A stretch of DNA of 64,000 bases from Desulfatibacillum alkenivorans DSM 16219 (GTDB taxonomy: Bacteria > Desulfobacterota > Desulfobacteria > Desulfobacterales > Desulfatibacillaceae), in assembly GCF_900142135.1 (NCBI RefSeq), contig NZ_FQZU01000005.1, forward strand, positions 1-64,000, in the 5' to 3' direction. How positions within the stretch are numbered: the stretch's first letter is position 1; every line of letters starts with the position of its first letter. The position numbers and the translations under genes were made by a program. Positions 44,301 to 52,326 of this stretch are shown here, piece after piece. The notes under the pieces are model-generated. The model made no database searches and was not told the DNA's origin. It saw only the letters and a program-made list of their open reading frames with translations.

Positions 44301-45292
44301 AACTGAAAAGGATGTTCCAGCAGAAAAAGGTGGAGGTCATACCCCTGGAGGAAGGCGCCGGCATTTTCACCGCCTCTATGCTTGGCGGAAAATCCATCCA
44401 ATTGCTTGTGGGAAGCTCCATGCAAACGCCTCTGGAAATGACGGACGCCCCGCTTGTGAACCATAGGGTCTCGCGGAAGTTGTCCCTGGAATGCAATCCC
44501 TTTTTGCCGGATCACGTGATCGGCGATTGGGCGGTGCTGCCCACGGTCTGCGTTATGTCGTGGATGGCGGACGCATGCGAGCAATTTGTCCCCGGATACC
44601 GGTTTTTCCGCTGCCAGGACTATAAGCTGTTCAAGGGCATTGTTTTCGACAAGACCCTGGCCGGAGAATACATTCTGGACGCCAGGGAAATCGCAAAGGA
44701 CGCAGAAAAGGCAGACCTGGACGTGCAAATATACAGCGTCAAGGAAGGTAAGCGGATTCCCCATTACAAAGCCATGGTCAGGCTTATGGCCCGGGCGCCG
44801 GACGCGCCGGTTTATGACAATTTGGATCTGATCGAGACAACGCCCGAAGACGGCTCCGTTTTCTATAAGGATGGAACTCTGTTCCACGGCCCCAATTTTC
44901 GGATGATTCAAAAGGTCCTGAACTGCACCAAGGAAAAACTCACCCTAAAGGCCTGCGTTCCCATTATTCCGCCGGAAAGTCAGGGGCAGTTTCCGGTTGG
45001 CGCCATGGACCCCTTTACGGCGGACGTGCACTTTCAAAGCCAGTTGATCTGGGTGCGTAAGCACTGTGAAGCCGGCAGCCTGCCCGCCAGGGCCAATACG
45101 GTGGAACAGTACCGGCCCATCGCCCACGGGCAGGAATTTTTCGTCACCCTGGACGTGCTGGAAAGCTCCGATACTTCCATGAAAGCGGATATCTGCGCCC
45201 ATGATGACCAAGGGAACGTCTATTCCCGGGTTTTTGGCGCCGAGGTTACGGTCAGCAAAGGCCTGACCAAATTATTCGCCCTGGCCGTCTAA
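38318..45292 (+). CDS. pfaA: PUFA-synthase type polyketide synthase PfaA (KS-AT-ACP3-KR-DH)
   Basis: 2324 residues. Ketosynthase about 15-475 (active Cys217 in DAACGGS, then EAHATGT and the GHTKTAAG His). Malonyl/acyl transferase about 590-890 (Ser684 in GHSFGE). A Pro/Ala-rich linker precedes three acyl carrier domains with phosphopantetheine serines at 1221, 1328 and 1440, each in LGIDSIKR. Ketoreductase about 1500-2040 (cofactor motif SGGGRG near 1768, catalytic Tyr1956 in YAAAN). A C-terminal hot-dog dehydratase-like domain has His2066 (FLPDHV). This is the PfaA order, and the protein should build acyl chains on its carriers in the cytoplasm. Three carriers is fewer than in many marine EPA/DHA producers. 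The next gene overlaps its stop by one base. Confidence 0.94.
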   Translation: MPGENPETREIQSLLRKNPIAVIGMASIFPGASNLSQYWENILHEIDSITPVPEDRWKISDYYDPDPAVPDKTYSRVGGFLPEIDFDPMEFGLPPNILEVTDVSQLLALIVAREVMEDAGYNKGQDRSRVGVTLGVGGGQKLYLPLTSRLQYPVWKEVLTKSGLSEEEAAAIADKIKKAYIPWEENSFPGMLGNVIAGRVANRLDLGGMNCVLDAACGGSLAAMKMAVSELAEGRSEMMITGGVDTDNSPFMYLCFAKTPALSKKEYCSPFDEDSDGILIGEGVGMVLLKRLEDARRDNDRIYAVIKGVGASSDGRFKSIYAPRPEGQARALKRAYRDAGFSPADIGLVEAHATGTVAGDLAEFTALKSVFGEETQETGGIAIGSVKSQIGHTKTAAGTAGFIKAALALHHKILPPTINVTKPNPKLGMEDSPFYINTTARPWALSNGTPRRASVSAFGFGGSNFHFVLEEAPQAEEKEYRIHRMPRSVVLHASSGKELQAACKNALTNLEAPEDLDALAAACAGEIPSSHPRVGFAARTVEEAQELLRQSLSALEENGAAKAWTLSQGVYFGPRALSPDAKVAALFSGQGSQYVNMGREASLGYPQALAAFEGVDKVFHAAGEAPLTQAVFPKPSFDPKEDKKKIEVLNNTRFAQPAIGAYSAGLFNIMRRAGFQPDFSAGHSFGEITALWASGVLDDQVFYTLAHARGKAMAKPDADGFDPGAMLAVMGDVEKIQEHVDDLDGVQIANFNSPKQVVCAGSTPAIKEAAQSLKKAGFRTVQLTVSAAFHTPLVGHAAEPFAKAIASVSVMPPKIPVYSNTTAEPFPQDSQAIARMMGEHILNPVRFSRQIENMYAAGARVFVEFGPKNVLTSLVDAILRDRPHMAIALDKGDPQGGGDLAKAAAQLRVAGLLARDIDPFQRPMPKKAKKQSPLNIKLNGSNYVSEKTRKAYQDSLSDGFAIERTIMKNEQPSQPAAQAPAPTPKAPAEPSEPKAASPAPAANPASGNGMDQVIQKLFDLQGQTLSAHERYLENHAGYTQAFARLMESQAGLMSSQGMQDMPENMQRNMDYFHSLHGDTLRMHQKYLDAQTKETEQALSLLNGRMSGDSALNALDLPVQPKIPAPAPTPAAPKPAAPVMAETPPPRQIKKAEPIEDYRMSKPELVAPPRREAPGPQTTAANGPDIEQLSTFMLSVVSEKTGYPASMLELSMDMEADLGIDSIKRVEILGAMMDAYPNLPEINPDELADLRTLQQVVDRLEQSIGQGPAEAAAQPMTPEPPASPASASDLPDIEQLATFMLSVVSEKTGYPASMLELSMDMEADLGIDSIKRVEILGAMMDAYPNLPEINPDELAELRTLQQVVDRLEKSAASQAPPVQSAAVASAPASSAPAVKPAAIRGLPGLEELANFMLQTVSEKTGYPASMLELSMDMEADLGIDSIKRVEILGAMMDAYPNLPEINPDELAELRTLQQVVDRLGAAMKPAESKPVQAQLEFGTGGASVPVEAEAPKPAAQPEVGNIPVQRSGVKIKPLPPADHLHFDFPPNHVCVVVSEGTGLTGELLKRLKHEGLPAVVILPPWASKTGLGEVPSILLQDTRDVSIRYALERAAKDHGSIGGFVHLSPEAEDLARESLELAFSCARHAKGSLTAEEDGDFRPFFLAVARMDGALGMAGDDYSPIHGGLFGLVKTLDLEWPRVFCRAVDIEPTLAPERAAKRIISEIFDPDVRIKETGYTAEGRMTLVPEPISEALPALDSSPREKNQVFLVSGGGRGVTAECVMNLANELSAVFVLTGRSAMMEKDPDWAEGCQDLMQLKAKAMEHLTALGEKPTPKKVEAMAREVASSREIRQTLKSIRGAGSKARYVSADVTQASDLKEKLAPVVKETGPFTGIIHGAGVLKDKFIEDKTPEDFNAVFSTKVDGLLAMLACVNPSELKYLALFSSAAGFYGNPGQADYAAANEVLNKFAYAFASIHPSCKVVTINWGPWDGGMVSPELKRMFQQKKVEVIPLEEGAGIFTASMLGGKSIQLLVGSSMQTPLEMTDAPLVNHRVSRKLSLECNPFLPDHVIGDWAVLPTVCVMSWMADACEQFVPGYRFFRCQDYKLFKGIVFDKTLAGEYILDAREIAKDAEKADLDVQIYSVKEGKRIPHYKAMVRLMARAPDAPVYDNLDLIETTPEDGSVFYKDGTLFHGPNFRMIQKVLNCTKEKLTLKACVPIIPPESQGQFPVGAMDPFTADVHFQSQLIWVRKHCEAGSLPARANTVEQYRPIAHGQEFFVTLDVLESSDTSMKADICAHDDQGNVYSRVFGAEVTVSKGLTKLFALAV
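41880..42750 (+). repeat. three tandem acyl-carrier repeats inside pfaA
   Basis: Units of about 75 codons at roughly 41880-42100, 42191-42421 and 42524-42750, separated by Pro/Ala-rich linkers of 30-40 codons. The protein cores are almost identical (one Asp/Glu change between units 1 and 2). Long stretches are also identical at DNA level, as expected for recent duplication or gene conversion. Confidence 0.93.
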
Positions 45293-48200
45293 TGGAAAAA
45301 TCCATGAAAAAAATCGCCATTGTAGGCATGTCATGCCTGTTCCCCGGGGCCTCGACCCCCGGGGAATATTGGGACAACCTCATCACTCTAAAAGACTGCC
45401 GCACCCTTGCAACCGAAAAACGCATGGGCGTGGATCCCATGGATTACTATTCCCCGGAAAAAGGGACGGCGGACCGCTTTTATTGCGCCAGGGGCGGATA
45501 CATAAAGGATTTTTCGCCCGACTTGCATGCGCTTGAGATCCCGGGCGTCGATCTCAAAACCCTGGACCCTCTGCACCAGTGGTCCTTGTACGTGACCATG
45601 GAAGCTTTGCAAGACGCAGGCTGCTTTCCCGGCAGCGTCCCCGGCCGGACCGGCTTGATTTTGGGGAACCTGTCTTTTCCCACCCAGGCTTCCAACGCCT
45701 TGTTCATCCCCATGATGGAGCGGGCCGTGGAATCCGCCCTGAAAAAAGCGGGCGCAGGCGAGAATTTTTCTTTCTCCCCATGGCCGGGAAAAAATGATCC
45801 GGCCTGGGAAAACGGGGCCATATCCGGCTGGCCCGCTTATTTGACCGCCAAGGCGCTCAACCTGAACGGCCCGCGTCTGGCATTGGACGCCGCCTGCTCG
45901 TCCTCCCTGTACAGCGTGAGGCTGGCTTGCGACTATCTGAACTCCGGCCGGGCCGACATGATGCTGGCCGGCGCGGTGAGCGCGGCGGATCCGTTTTTTG
46001 TGAACATGGGTTTTTCCATTTTTCAGGCGTACCCCCACAACAAGGAAAGCCTGCCTTTGGACAAAAAATCCGGCGGCCTGACGGCGGGAGAGGGCGCCGG
46101 GATGTTCGTGCTCAAGCGCCTGAACGACGCGATCAAGGACGGAGACCGCATACACGGCGTGATTTGCGGAGCAGGGCTTTCCAACGACGGCAGGGGGGCC
46201 TCGGTCCTGAGCCCCAACCCGAAAGGCCAGGCCATGGCCTTTGAACGGGCATATAATGACGCAGGCGTCAGTCCCTCGCAAATAGGCTTTGTGGAATGCC
46301 ATGCCACGGGCACGCCCCTGGGCGACGGCATCGAGTTGGACTCCATGGAGGCCTTTTTCAGCCAATATAAAGCCAAACCTTATATTGGCTCAGTCAAAGC
46401 GGGTCTGGGCCATTTGCTCACCGCCGCAGGCATGGCCGGGATGATCAAGGTTATTTTGTCTCTGCAAAACGGGTCCATTCCCGGAACCGTAGGCCTGGAA
46501 GCCCCGGCGGATTCCAAGAACAAGTATTTTTCCGGGAAGGTTCCCAACTCTACCACTCCTTGGCCGGAGCCTGAGAGTAAAAAGCTGGGCGCCGTGAGCG
46601 CCTTTGGATTCGGCGGGGCCAACGCCCACATGATTTTCGAGCTTGCGCCGGAAAAAATTGATCTGATGAAAGATGATGCCAGCGCGGAATCCACCTTCCC
46701 GGAACTGGCGATAGTGGGCATGGACGCCCACTTTGGCGCCTGTTCCAGCCTGGACGACTTTTTGCGGGCCAATTACGAGGGCGAGCAGCAGTTCATCCCC
46801 TTGCCGCCCAATCGCTGGAAAGGCCTGGAGAATAATTCCGATCTTTTAAGGCAATACGGATTTGAGGACGGCAAAGCGCCTAAAGGGGCCTACATCCGGG
46901 ATTTTGACCTGGATTTTTTACGATTCAAAATCCCGCCCAACCCGGACGACCAGTTAATCCCCCAACAAATGCTGGCCATGAAAGTTGCAGACAAAGCCAT
47001 CCAACGGGCCGGGCTTAAGCAGGGCCAAAACACGGCCGTCCTGGTAGCCATGGGAACCGAACTGGAACTGCATCGCTACCGGGGGCGAGTAAACCAGGAC
47101 ACGCGACTGCCCCGGGCCTTTGGAAGAGATGCCTCGACCCAAGACGGCGTGTTGACGAATCTTTGTAAGAACGCGGTATGCAACGCCGCCAAGGTCAACC
47201 AGTACACCAGCTTCATCGGCAACATCATGGCCGCCCGCATCGCCTCGTTGTGGGATTTTAACGGCCCGGCCTTCACGATTTCCAGCGAGGAGAATTCCGT
47301 GTTTAAGGCCGTGGAAATCGCGGCCATGTTTTTGGAGAAAGGCGAGGTGGACGCCGTGGTCGTTGGCGCCGTGGACCTTTCGGGAAGCGCTGAAAACGTC
47401 CTATGGAGAAATTTAAGGCATCCGGCTCAAAAAGGCCGGGCGACCCTTTCATTCGACAAAGGAAACACCGGCTGGCTGGTAGGGGAGGGCGCGGGCGCCA
47501 TTGTTCTAAAAAAAACCGATGACGCCCGGAAAAACGGCGACCCGATCCACTGCGTAATCCGCTCCCTGGCTTTGGAGCAGGGGACGAACTCCCAGGCCGT
47601 GGAAGCCGCCGCCAAAAGAGCGGTCCGGGAAGCGGGAATTTTCTTTGAAGACATTGGATGTTTGGAAGCCTGCGCCAGCGGCATGCCGGAATATGACGAA
47701 GCGGAGACGGCGGGCCTGCTCGCGGCTTACGGCGGCGGAGAAACGCCTTCCTGCGCTTTGGGCGCCGCCAAGGCTTTGTTCGGCCATTCCTTCGCCGCCT
47801 CCCAAATGGCGTCCATCATCCGGGCCGCTTTATGCGCGGAGCACGGTTTTTTACCCCGGACTCCGGGATGGTCCATGCCAAAAAATCCCGAATCCTGGGA
47901 AAAGGGCCGGTTTTTCATCCCGGAAAGATCCCAGCCTTGGTTCGCAAAACCGGAAAAAAAGCAACGGATAGCCGCTGTCAGCGGCCTGGGCATGGACGGG
48001 TGCGCAGGACACATGATTCTGGCCGGAGAGGGTCAAAAGAAATCATCCGATTTTTGGAATTTGGGCGGCCCCTTTATCCTTCCGGTTTCCGGGGACGATC
48101 GGCGCTCTTTGGAAAGCCGGTTGGACGAGTTAATGCAGGACCTGGAATCCGGGAAGAGCCCGGCCGCATGCTCCCGCAAGTATTTTGACAGGCTGAAACC

Positions 48201-51200
48201 CGGCAAATACTCCCTGGCCCTGATCGGCTCCGATATCAGGGAATTGCAAAACGAAATTGACGCCGCAAGGCAAGGCATGGCCAAGGCCTTTCAGACCGGC
48301 AAGGACTGGTTTTCCGTCCGGGGCAGCGCATTCTCCCCCAATCCCATGGGCGGCAAAGGCAAGGTCGCCTTTGTGTATCCCGGCGGTTTCAGTTCCTATC
48401 CTCAAATGGGCCGGGATTTTTTTCAGCTTTTTCCGGCCTGCGCCAAGACCTGCATGGCGCCGGGGAACGACCTGGGCGACCTCTGGCGGGATAATCTTTT
48501 GTATCCCCGGGGCATGACTTTCACCCCGCCGGGCAAGCAGATTTGGGCTTTGGAAAAAAGCGCCATCGCCATGTTTGAAAGCGGAATCCTGTTCGCCATC
48601 GCCCGCACCGACGCCGTGCGCAAATGCCTGGGCGTTACGCCGCATATGGCTTTCGGATACAGCATGGGCGAGATTTCCATGTTGTACAGCCTGGACGTGT
48701 GGGGAAGAACCGACGCCATGAGCCGCCAGCTTAGGAAGTCGGCCGTCTTCCAAACGCGCCTGGCCGGTCCTATGGATACAGTGCGCAAAGCCTGGGGCAT
48801 GCCTCCGCAAAAGGAGGGCGAGGAGAAAATCTGGCATTGTTTTGCTTTGAAAACCAACCCCAAAACCTTGCGCAAGGTTTTGGCCTCGGAGAAAACCGGC
48901 GGCCGCAAACAGAGAGTCTTCCACACCTTTACCAACACCCCCGGCGAGGTGGTGATCGCCGGAGAGGAAGCCGCCTGCATACGGGTCATCCAAAACGCAG
49001 GCTGTGAATATTTTGAAGTCCCCATGGGCGACGCCATCCATTGCGACATTGTGCGTGCGGACTATAACGAAATGGTTTCCCTTCACAGCCTGAAAACCGC
49101 CCCGGTCAGGGACGTGGAATTCCTGACCACCGTGGGATGCGGCCCTCTTGAGTTGGACCAGGACGCCATTGCCCGCAATATTGCCGAGATGTACTGCTCT
49201 CAGGTGGATTTCGCCTCCCTGGTCAACAAGGCCTATGACCAGGGCGCGCGAGTGTTCATCGAACTGGGGCCAAGGGAGAATTGCACTCAATACATTGCAG
49301 AAACCCTGGGCGAACGCGAGCACCTGGCCGTGGCCACGGATCGGAAAGGCGCCGGATGCCGGACCTCCATTCTTCGGGCCTTAGCCCGTTTATTCTCCCA
49401 CCGGATTCCCATGGATCTGGGATGCGTCATTCCCAGGCCGGAAAAGCCGCCAGACGGCCCAAAGTTGCTTAAGACCGTTACTTTGGGCGGGGAGAGCATC
49501 GAAGATGCCATCATTTCTGGAGCCAAAAAGATATTGAATCCAGTAAAAGAGCCAACGCCCGAGGTTAAGCCTGAAAAGCCGGTTATTCCCAAGGTGGAAA
49601 AAATTGCATACGCTGAGCCCGTCCGGGAGATCAGGCCGGAAGCCGCTCCCGCGCCGGAGCCTCCGGCGACTCATACCGTCGCCGCGCCCTCCCATCCTTT
49701 GATGATGCAGGCGTATAGGGAAAACCAGACGCTCGTCACGGAAGGGCATAAGTCCTTTTTACGCAACAGGGCCAGGGCGTTAAGGCGGATGGAGCAGCTT
49801 ATCGCCATGCAGGCCGGGCTCATGGAAAAGGAAGTGAATTATGAGACGTTGGCGGAGCCATTGCCGGAATCAGCTCCCGCTCCAAAAATTCCTGCAATTC
49901 CTGTCCCGCTTCCGGCGGCTCCGGCTGCTTCCGTCAAACCAGCCATCTGGGATCGGCAAGACCTGGAAACTTTTGCTAAAGGGGATATCGCTGCGGTTTT
50001 CGGGCCGGAATACGCCATTATCGATTCCTACAAACGCCGGGTGCGGCTGCCCATGGACCCGTATTTGCTGGTCTCCCGCGTCACCAAGCTGCAAGGAAAC
50101 CGGGGCGAGTTCAAGCCGAGCGCCATGACCACGGAGTTTGACATTGAAAAGGGCGCCTGGTTTTTAATCGACGGGCAGATTCCCTGGGCGGTTTCCGTGG
50201 AGTCCGGCCAGTGCGACCTCTTGCTCATCAGCTACCTGGGGATTGACTTTGAATGCAAAGGCGAGCGGGTTTACCGCCTTTTGGACTGCACCCTCACCTT
50301 CATGGAAGACCTGGCCAAGGAAGGGGAAACCCTCCGGTACGACATCTCCATCAATTCCTTCGCCCGGAACGGCGGCAACCTGCTTTTCTTTTTCAGCTAC
50401 GAGTGCTTTGTGGACGACCGCCTGGTCCTGACCATGGACGGCGGCTGCGCCGGTTTTTTTTCCGACGAGGAGCTGGCTGCGGGCAAGGGGATCATCCGCA
50501 CCCAGGCCGAACAGGAAGAAAGAAGCAATATTATCCCTTCCAGGTTTAACCCCTTGCTTGATTGCGGCCGCCGCTCCTTTTCCAAGGAGGACTTGCTGCA
50601 TATCATCGAAGGCCGTCCTGCCGCGTGCTTCGGTCCGGATTACGACCAGCAGGGCGCCAATCCGTCCCTGAAGTTCGCGGCCCAGCAAATGCTCATGGTG
50701 GACCGCGTGGAATCCGTGGATCCCCAAGGCGGCCCCTGGGGCCTGGGCAAGGTCATCGCCCATAAGGACTTGCGGCCGGAGCATTGGTACTTTCCGTGCC
50801 ATTTTAAGGACGACGAGGTCATGGCCGGGTCTCTCATGGCCGAGGGCTGCGTGCAGTTGCTGCAGTTTTTCACCCTGTTCCTGGGCCTGCAGACCAAAAC
50901 CCGGGACGCCCGGTTTCAGCCCATCATCGGCCTGCCTCAAAAGGTGCGATGCCGGGGGCAGGTGACGCCCGTGGACGCTTTGCTCACCTACCGCATGGAG
51001 GTTAAGGAGATTGGCCTGACGCCCGAGCCTTACGCCGTGGCGGACGTGGACATTCTTTTGGGCGACAAGGTGGTGGTGGACTTCAAGGATTTGGGCGTCC
51101 GCCTGTCCGAAAAAGATCCCACGGCTGTGATTGAAGAAAAGCAGGAAACCCCGGCGCCAAAACCTTTGTTTGATAGCAACGACCTTCAGGAATTCGCCGT

Positions 51201-52305
51201 CGGCGACATAGCCAAATGCTTTGGGCCGGCCTTTGACATCTATCAAGATCGCCAGCCGCCCCGGACGCCCAACGGCGACTTGCAGTTGATTTCCCGGGTT
51301 CTGGAGGTGGAAGGAACGCCGGGGGACTTCCGCAATCCGGCCAGCGTGATTTCCGAGTACGACGTTCCCCGGGACGCCTGGTTTTGCGCGCAGAACAATT
51401 GGCCCGCCATCATGCCGTACTCCATGTTCATGGAGATCGCCCTGCAGCCCTGCGGGTTTATTTCCACCTACATGCAGACGACCTTGCTCATCCCGGAAAA
51501 GGATCTTTTTTTCCGCAACCTGGACGGGGAAGGAACGCTCAGCAGCCTGCCGGACCTCCGGGGCCGGACCATCACGAATCGATCCCGGTTGACAACCACG
51601 GCCAAGGCGGGCGGCTCCATCATTCAGAAGTTCGAGTTTGAACTTCTTACGGAAGGGGAGTTGTTCTATCAGGGAACCGCAGCCTTCGGCTACTTTACCA
51701 AAGAAGCCCTGGCCGACCAGATCGGGCTGGACGGCGGCGTGAACAACCATCCCCTGCACGCCCGGGAATGGCTGACGGACGACGCCGTAACCATTAAAGT
51801 TGATTTACAAAACGGTGCTCCGGCCGATTACGCCGTTTCCCCACTCAAGCCGCACCACGGCCTGTCGGGAAAACAATTGCAGTTTTTGGACAGAGTCCTT
51901 ATGGTGGAGCACTCGGGCCGATTCGGCAAGGGGTATATCTACGCGGACAAACAGGTGAATCCCGCGGATTGGTTTTACCCTTGCCACTTTCATAACGATC
52001 CGGTTATGCCGGGATCGTTGGGCGTGGAAGCCATGCTGCAGGCTTTGCAGGTTTTCGCCATTCAGCAAGGCCTGGGCCGGGATTTCGCGTGTCCGTATTT
52101 CACCCAGATGACGGACGCCATCGTCTGGAAGTATCGCGGCCAGATTATTCCGTCCAATGAGCGCATGACCCTGGATCTGCACGTGAAGAGCGTGGAGCAA
52201 GGGCGGGACGGCATTGTGATCAAGGCGGACGGCAATTTGTGGAAGGATAACATTCGGATTTACGAAGTCTCGGACGCGGGTTTCTGCATTCGGGACGCAG
52301 GATAA
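45292..52305 (+). CDS. pfaC: PfaC-like synthase with built-in acyltransferase (KS-CLF-AT-DH-DH)
   Basis: 2337 residues. Active ketosynthase about 5-460 (Cys202 in DAACSSS, HATGT). The second ketosynthase-like domain, about 475-900, is a chain-length factor: the Cys position is Glu667 (SSEENS) and the HGTGT motif is lost (ACASG). Acyltransferase about 1010-1370 (Ser1124 in GYSMGE, His1250). A Pro-rich linker follows, then two FabA-like dehydratase units with His1837 (FPCHFKDDEVMAG) and His2232 (YPCHFHNDPVMPG). In Shewanella-type loci the AT is a separate PfaB. In thraustochytrids KS-CLF-AT is fused to ER instead. Here PfaB-like AT and PfaC functions are joined. Start overlaps the PfaA stop (TAATG). 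Confidence 0.92.
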   Translation: MEKSMKKIAIVGMSCLFPGASTPGEYWDNLITLKDCRTLATEKRMGVDPMDYYSPEKGTADRFYCARGGYIKDFSPDLHALEIPGVDLKTLDPLHQWSLYVTMEALQDAGCFPGSVPGRTGLILGNLSFPTQASNALFIPMMERAVESALKKAGAGENFSFSPWPGKNDPAWENGAISGWPAYLTAKALNLNGPRLALDAACSSSLYSVRLACDYLNSGRADMMLAGAVSAADPFFVNMGFSIFQAYPHNKESLPLDKKSGGLTAGEGAGMFVLKRLNDAIKDGDRIHGVICGAGLSNDGRGASVLSPNPKGQAMAFERAYNDAGVSPSQIGFVECHATGTPLGDGIELDSMEAFFSQYKAKPYIGSVKAGLGHLLTAAGMAGMIKVILSLQNGSIPGTVGLEAPADSKNKYFSGKVPNSTTPWPEPESKKLGAVSAFGFGGANAHMIFELAPEKIDLMKDDASAESTFPELAIVGMDAHFGACSSLDDFLRANYEGEQQFIPLPPNRWKGLENNSDLLRQYGFEDGKAPKGAYIRDFDLDFLRFKIPPNPDDQLIPQQMLAMKVADKAIQRAGLKQGQNTAVLVAMGTELELHRYRGRVNQDTRLPRAFGRDASTQDGVLTNLCKNAVCNAAKVNQYTSFIGNIMAARIASLWDFNGPAFTISSEENSVFKAVEIAAMFLEKGEVDAVVVGAVDLSGSAENVLWRNLRHPAQKGRATLSFDKGNTGWLVGEGAGAIVLKKTDDARKNGDPIHCVIRSLALEQGTNSQAVEAAAKRAVREAGIFFEDIGCLEACASGMPEYDEAETAGLLAAYGGGETPSCALGAAKALFGHSFAASQMASIIRAALCAEHGFLPRTPGWSMPKNPESWEKGRFFIPERSQPWFAKPEKKQRIAAVSGLGMDGCAGHMILAGEGQKKSSDFWNLGGPFILPVSGDDRRSLESRLDELMQDLESGKSPAACSRKYFDRLKPGKYSLALIGSDIRELQNEIDAARQGMAKAFQTGKDWFSVRGSAFSPNPMGGKGKVAFVYPGGFSSYPQMGRDFFQLFPACAKTCMAPGNDLGDLWRDNLLYPRGMTFTPPGKQIWALEKSAIAMFESGILFAIARTDAVRKCLGVTPHMAFGYSMGEISMLYSLDVWGRTDAMSRQLRKSAVFQTRLAGPMDTVRKAWGMPPQKEGEEKIWHCFALKTNPKTLRKVLASEKTGGRKQRVFHTFTNTPGEVVIAGEEAACIRVIQNAGCEYFEVPMGDAIHCDIVRADYNEMVSLHSLKTAPVRDVEFLTTVGCGPLELDQDAIARNIAEMYCSQVDFASLVNKAYDQGARVFIELGPRENCTQYIAETLGEREHLAVATDRKGAGCRTSILRALARLFSHRIPMDLGCVIPRPEKPPDGPKLLKTVTLGGESIEDAIISGAKKILNPVKEPTPEVKPEKPVIPKVEKIAYAEPVREIRPEAAPAPEPPATHTVAAPSHPLMMQAYRENQTLVTEGHKSFLRNRARALRRMEQLIAMQAGLMEKEVNYETLAEPLPESAPAPKIPAIPVPLPAAPAASVKPAIWDRQDLETFAKGDIAAVFGPEYAIIDSYKRRVRLPMDPYLLVSRVTKLQGNRGEFKPSAMTTEFDIEKGAWFLIDGQIPWAVSVESGQCDLLLISYLGIDFECKGERVYRLLDCTLTFMEDLAKEGETLRYDISINSFARNGGNLLFFFSYECFVDDRLVLTMDGGCAGFFSDEELAAGKGIIRTQAEQEERSNIIPSRFNPLLDCGRRSFSKEDLLHIIEGRPAACFGPDYDQQGANPSLKFAAQQMLMVDRVESVDPQGGPWGLGKVIAHKDLRPEHWYFPCHFKDDEVMAGSLMAEGCVQLLQFFTLFLGLQTKTRDARFQPIIGLPQKVRCRGQVTPVDALLTYRMEVKEIGLTPEPYAVADVDILLGDKVVVDFKDLGVRLSEKDPTAVIEEKQETPAPKPLFDSNDLQEFAVGDIAKCFGPAFDIYQDRQPPRTPNGDLQLISRVLEVEGTPGDFRNPASVISEYDVPRDAWFCAQNNWPAIMPYSMFMEIALQPCGFISTYMQTTLLIPEKDLFFRNLDGEGTLSSLPDLRGRTITNRSRLTTTAKAGGSIIQKFEFELLTEGELFYQGTAAFGYFTKEALADQIGLDGGVNNHPLHAREWLTDDAVTIKVDLQNGAPADYAVSPLKPHHGLSGKQLQFLDRVLMVEHSGRFGKGYIYADKQVNPADWFYPCHFHNDPVMPGSLGVEAMLQALQVFAIQQGLGRDFACPYFTQMTDAIVWKYRGQIIPSNERMTLDLHVKSVEQGRDGIVIKADGNLWKDNIRIYEVSDAGFCIRDAG

Positions 52306-52326
52306 AAAAACAATTGGAGAGTTTTT

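Noticed and set aside
50164-51759. 531-codon minus-strand open frame inside the PfaC-like gene
   Set aside because: It lies fully opposite well-recognised dehydratase domains. Long antisense frames are expected in GC-rich coding DNA, and its His/Gly-rich product resembles no family.
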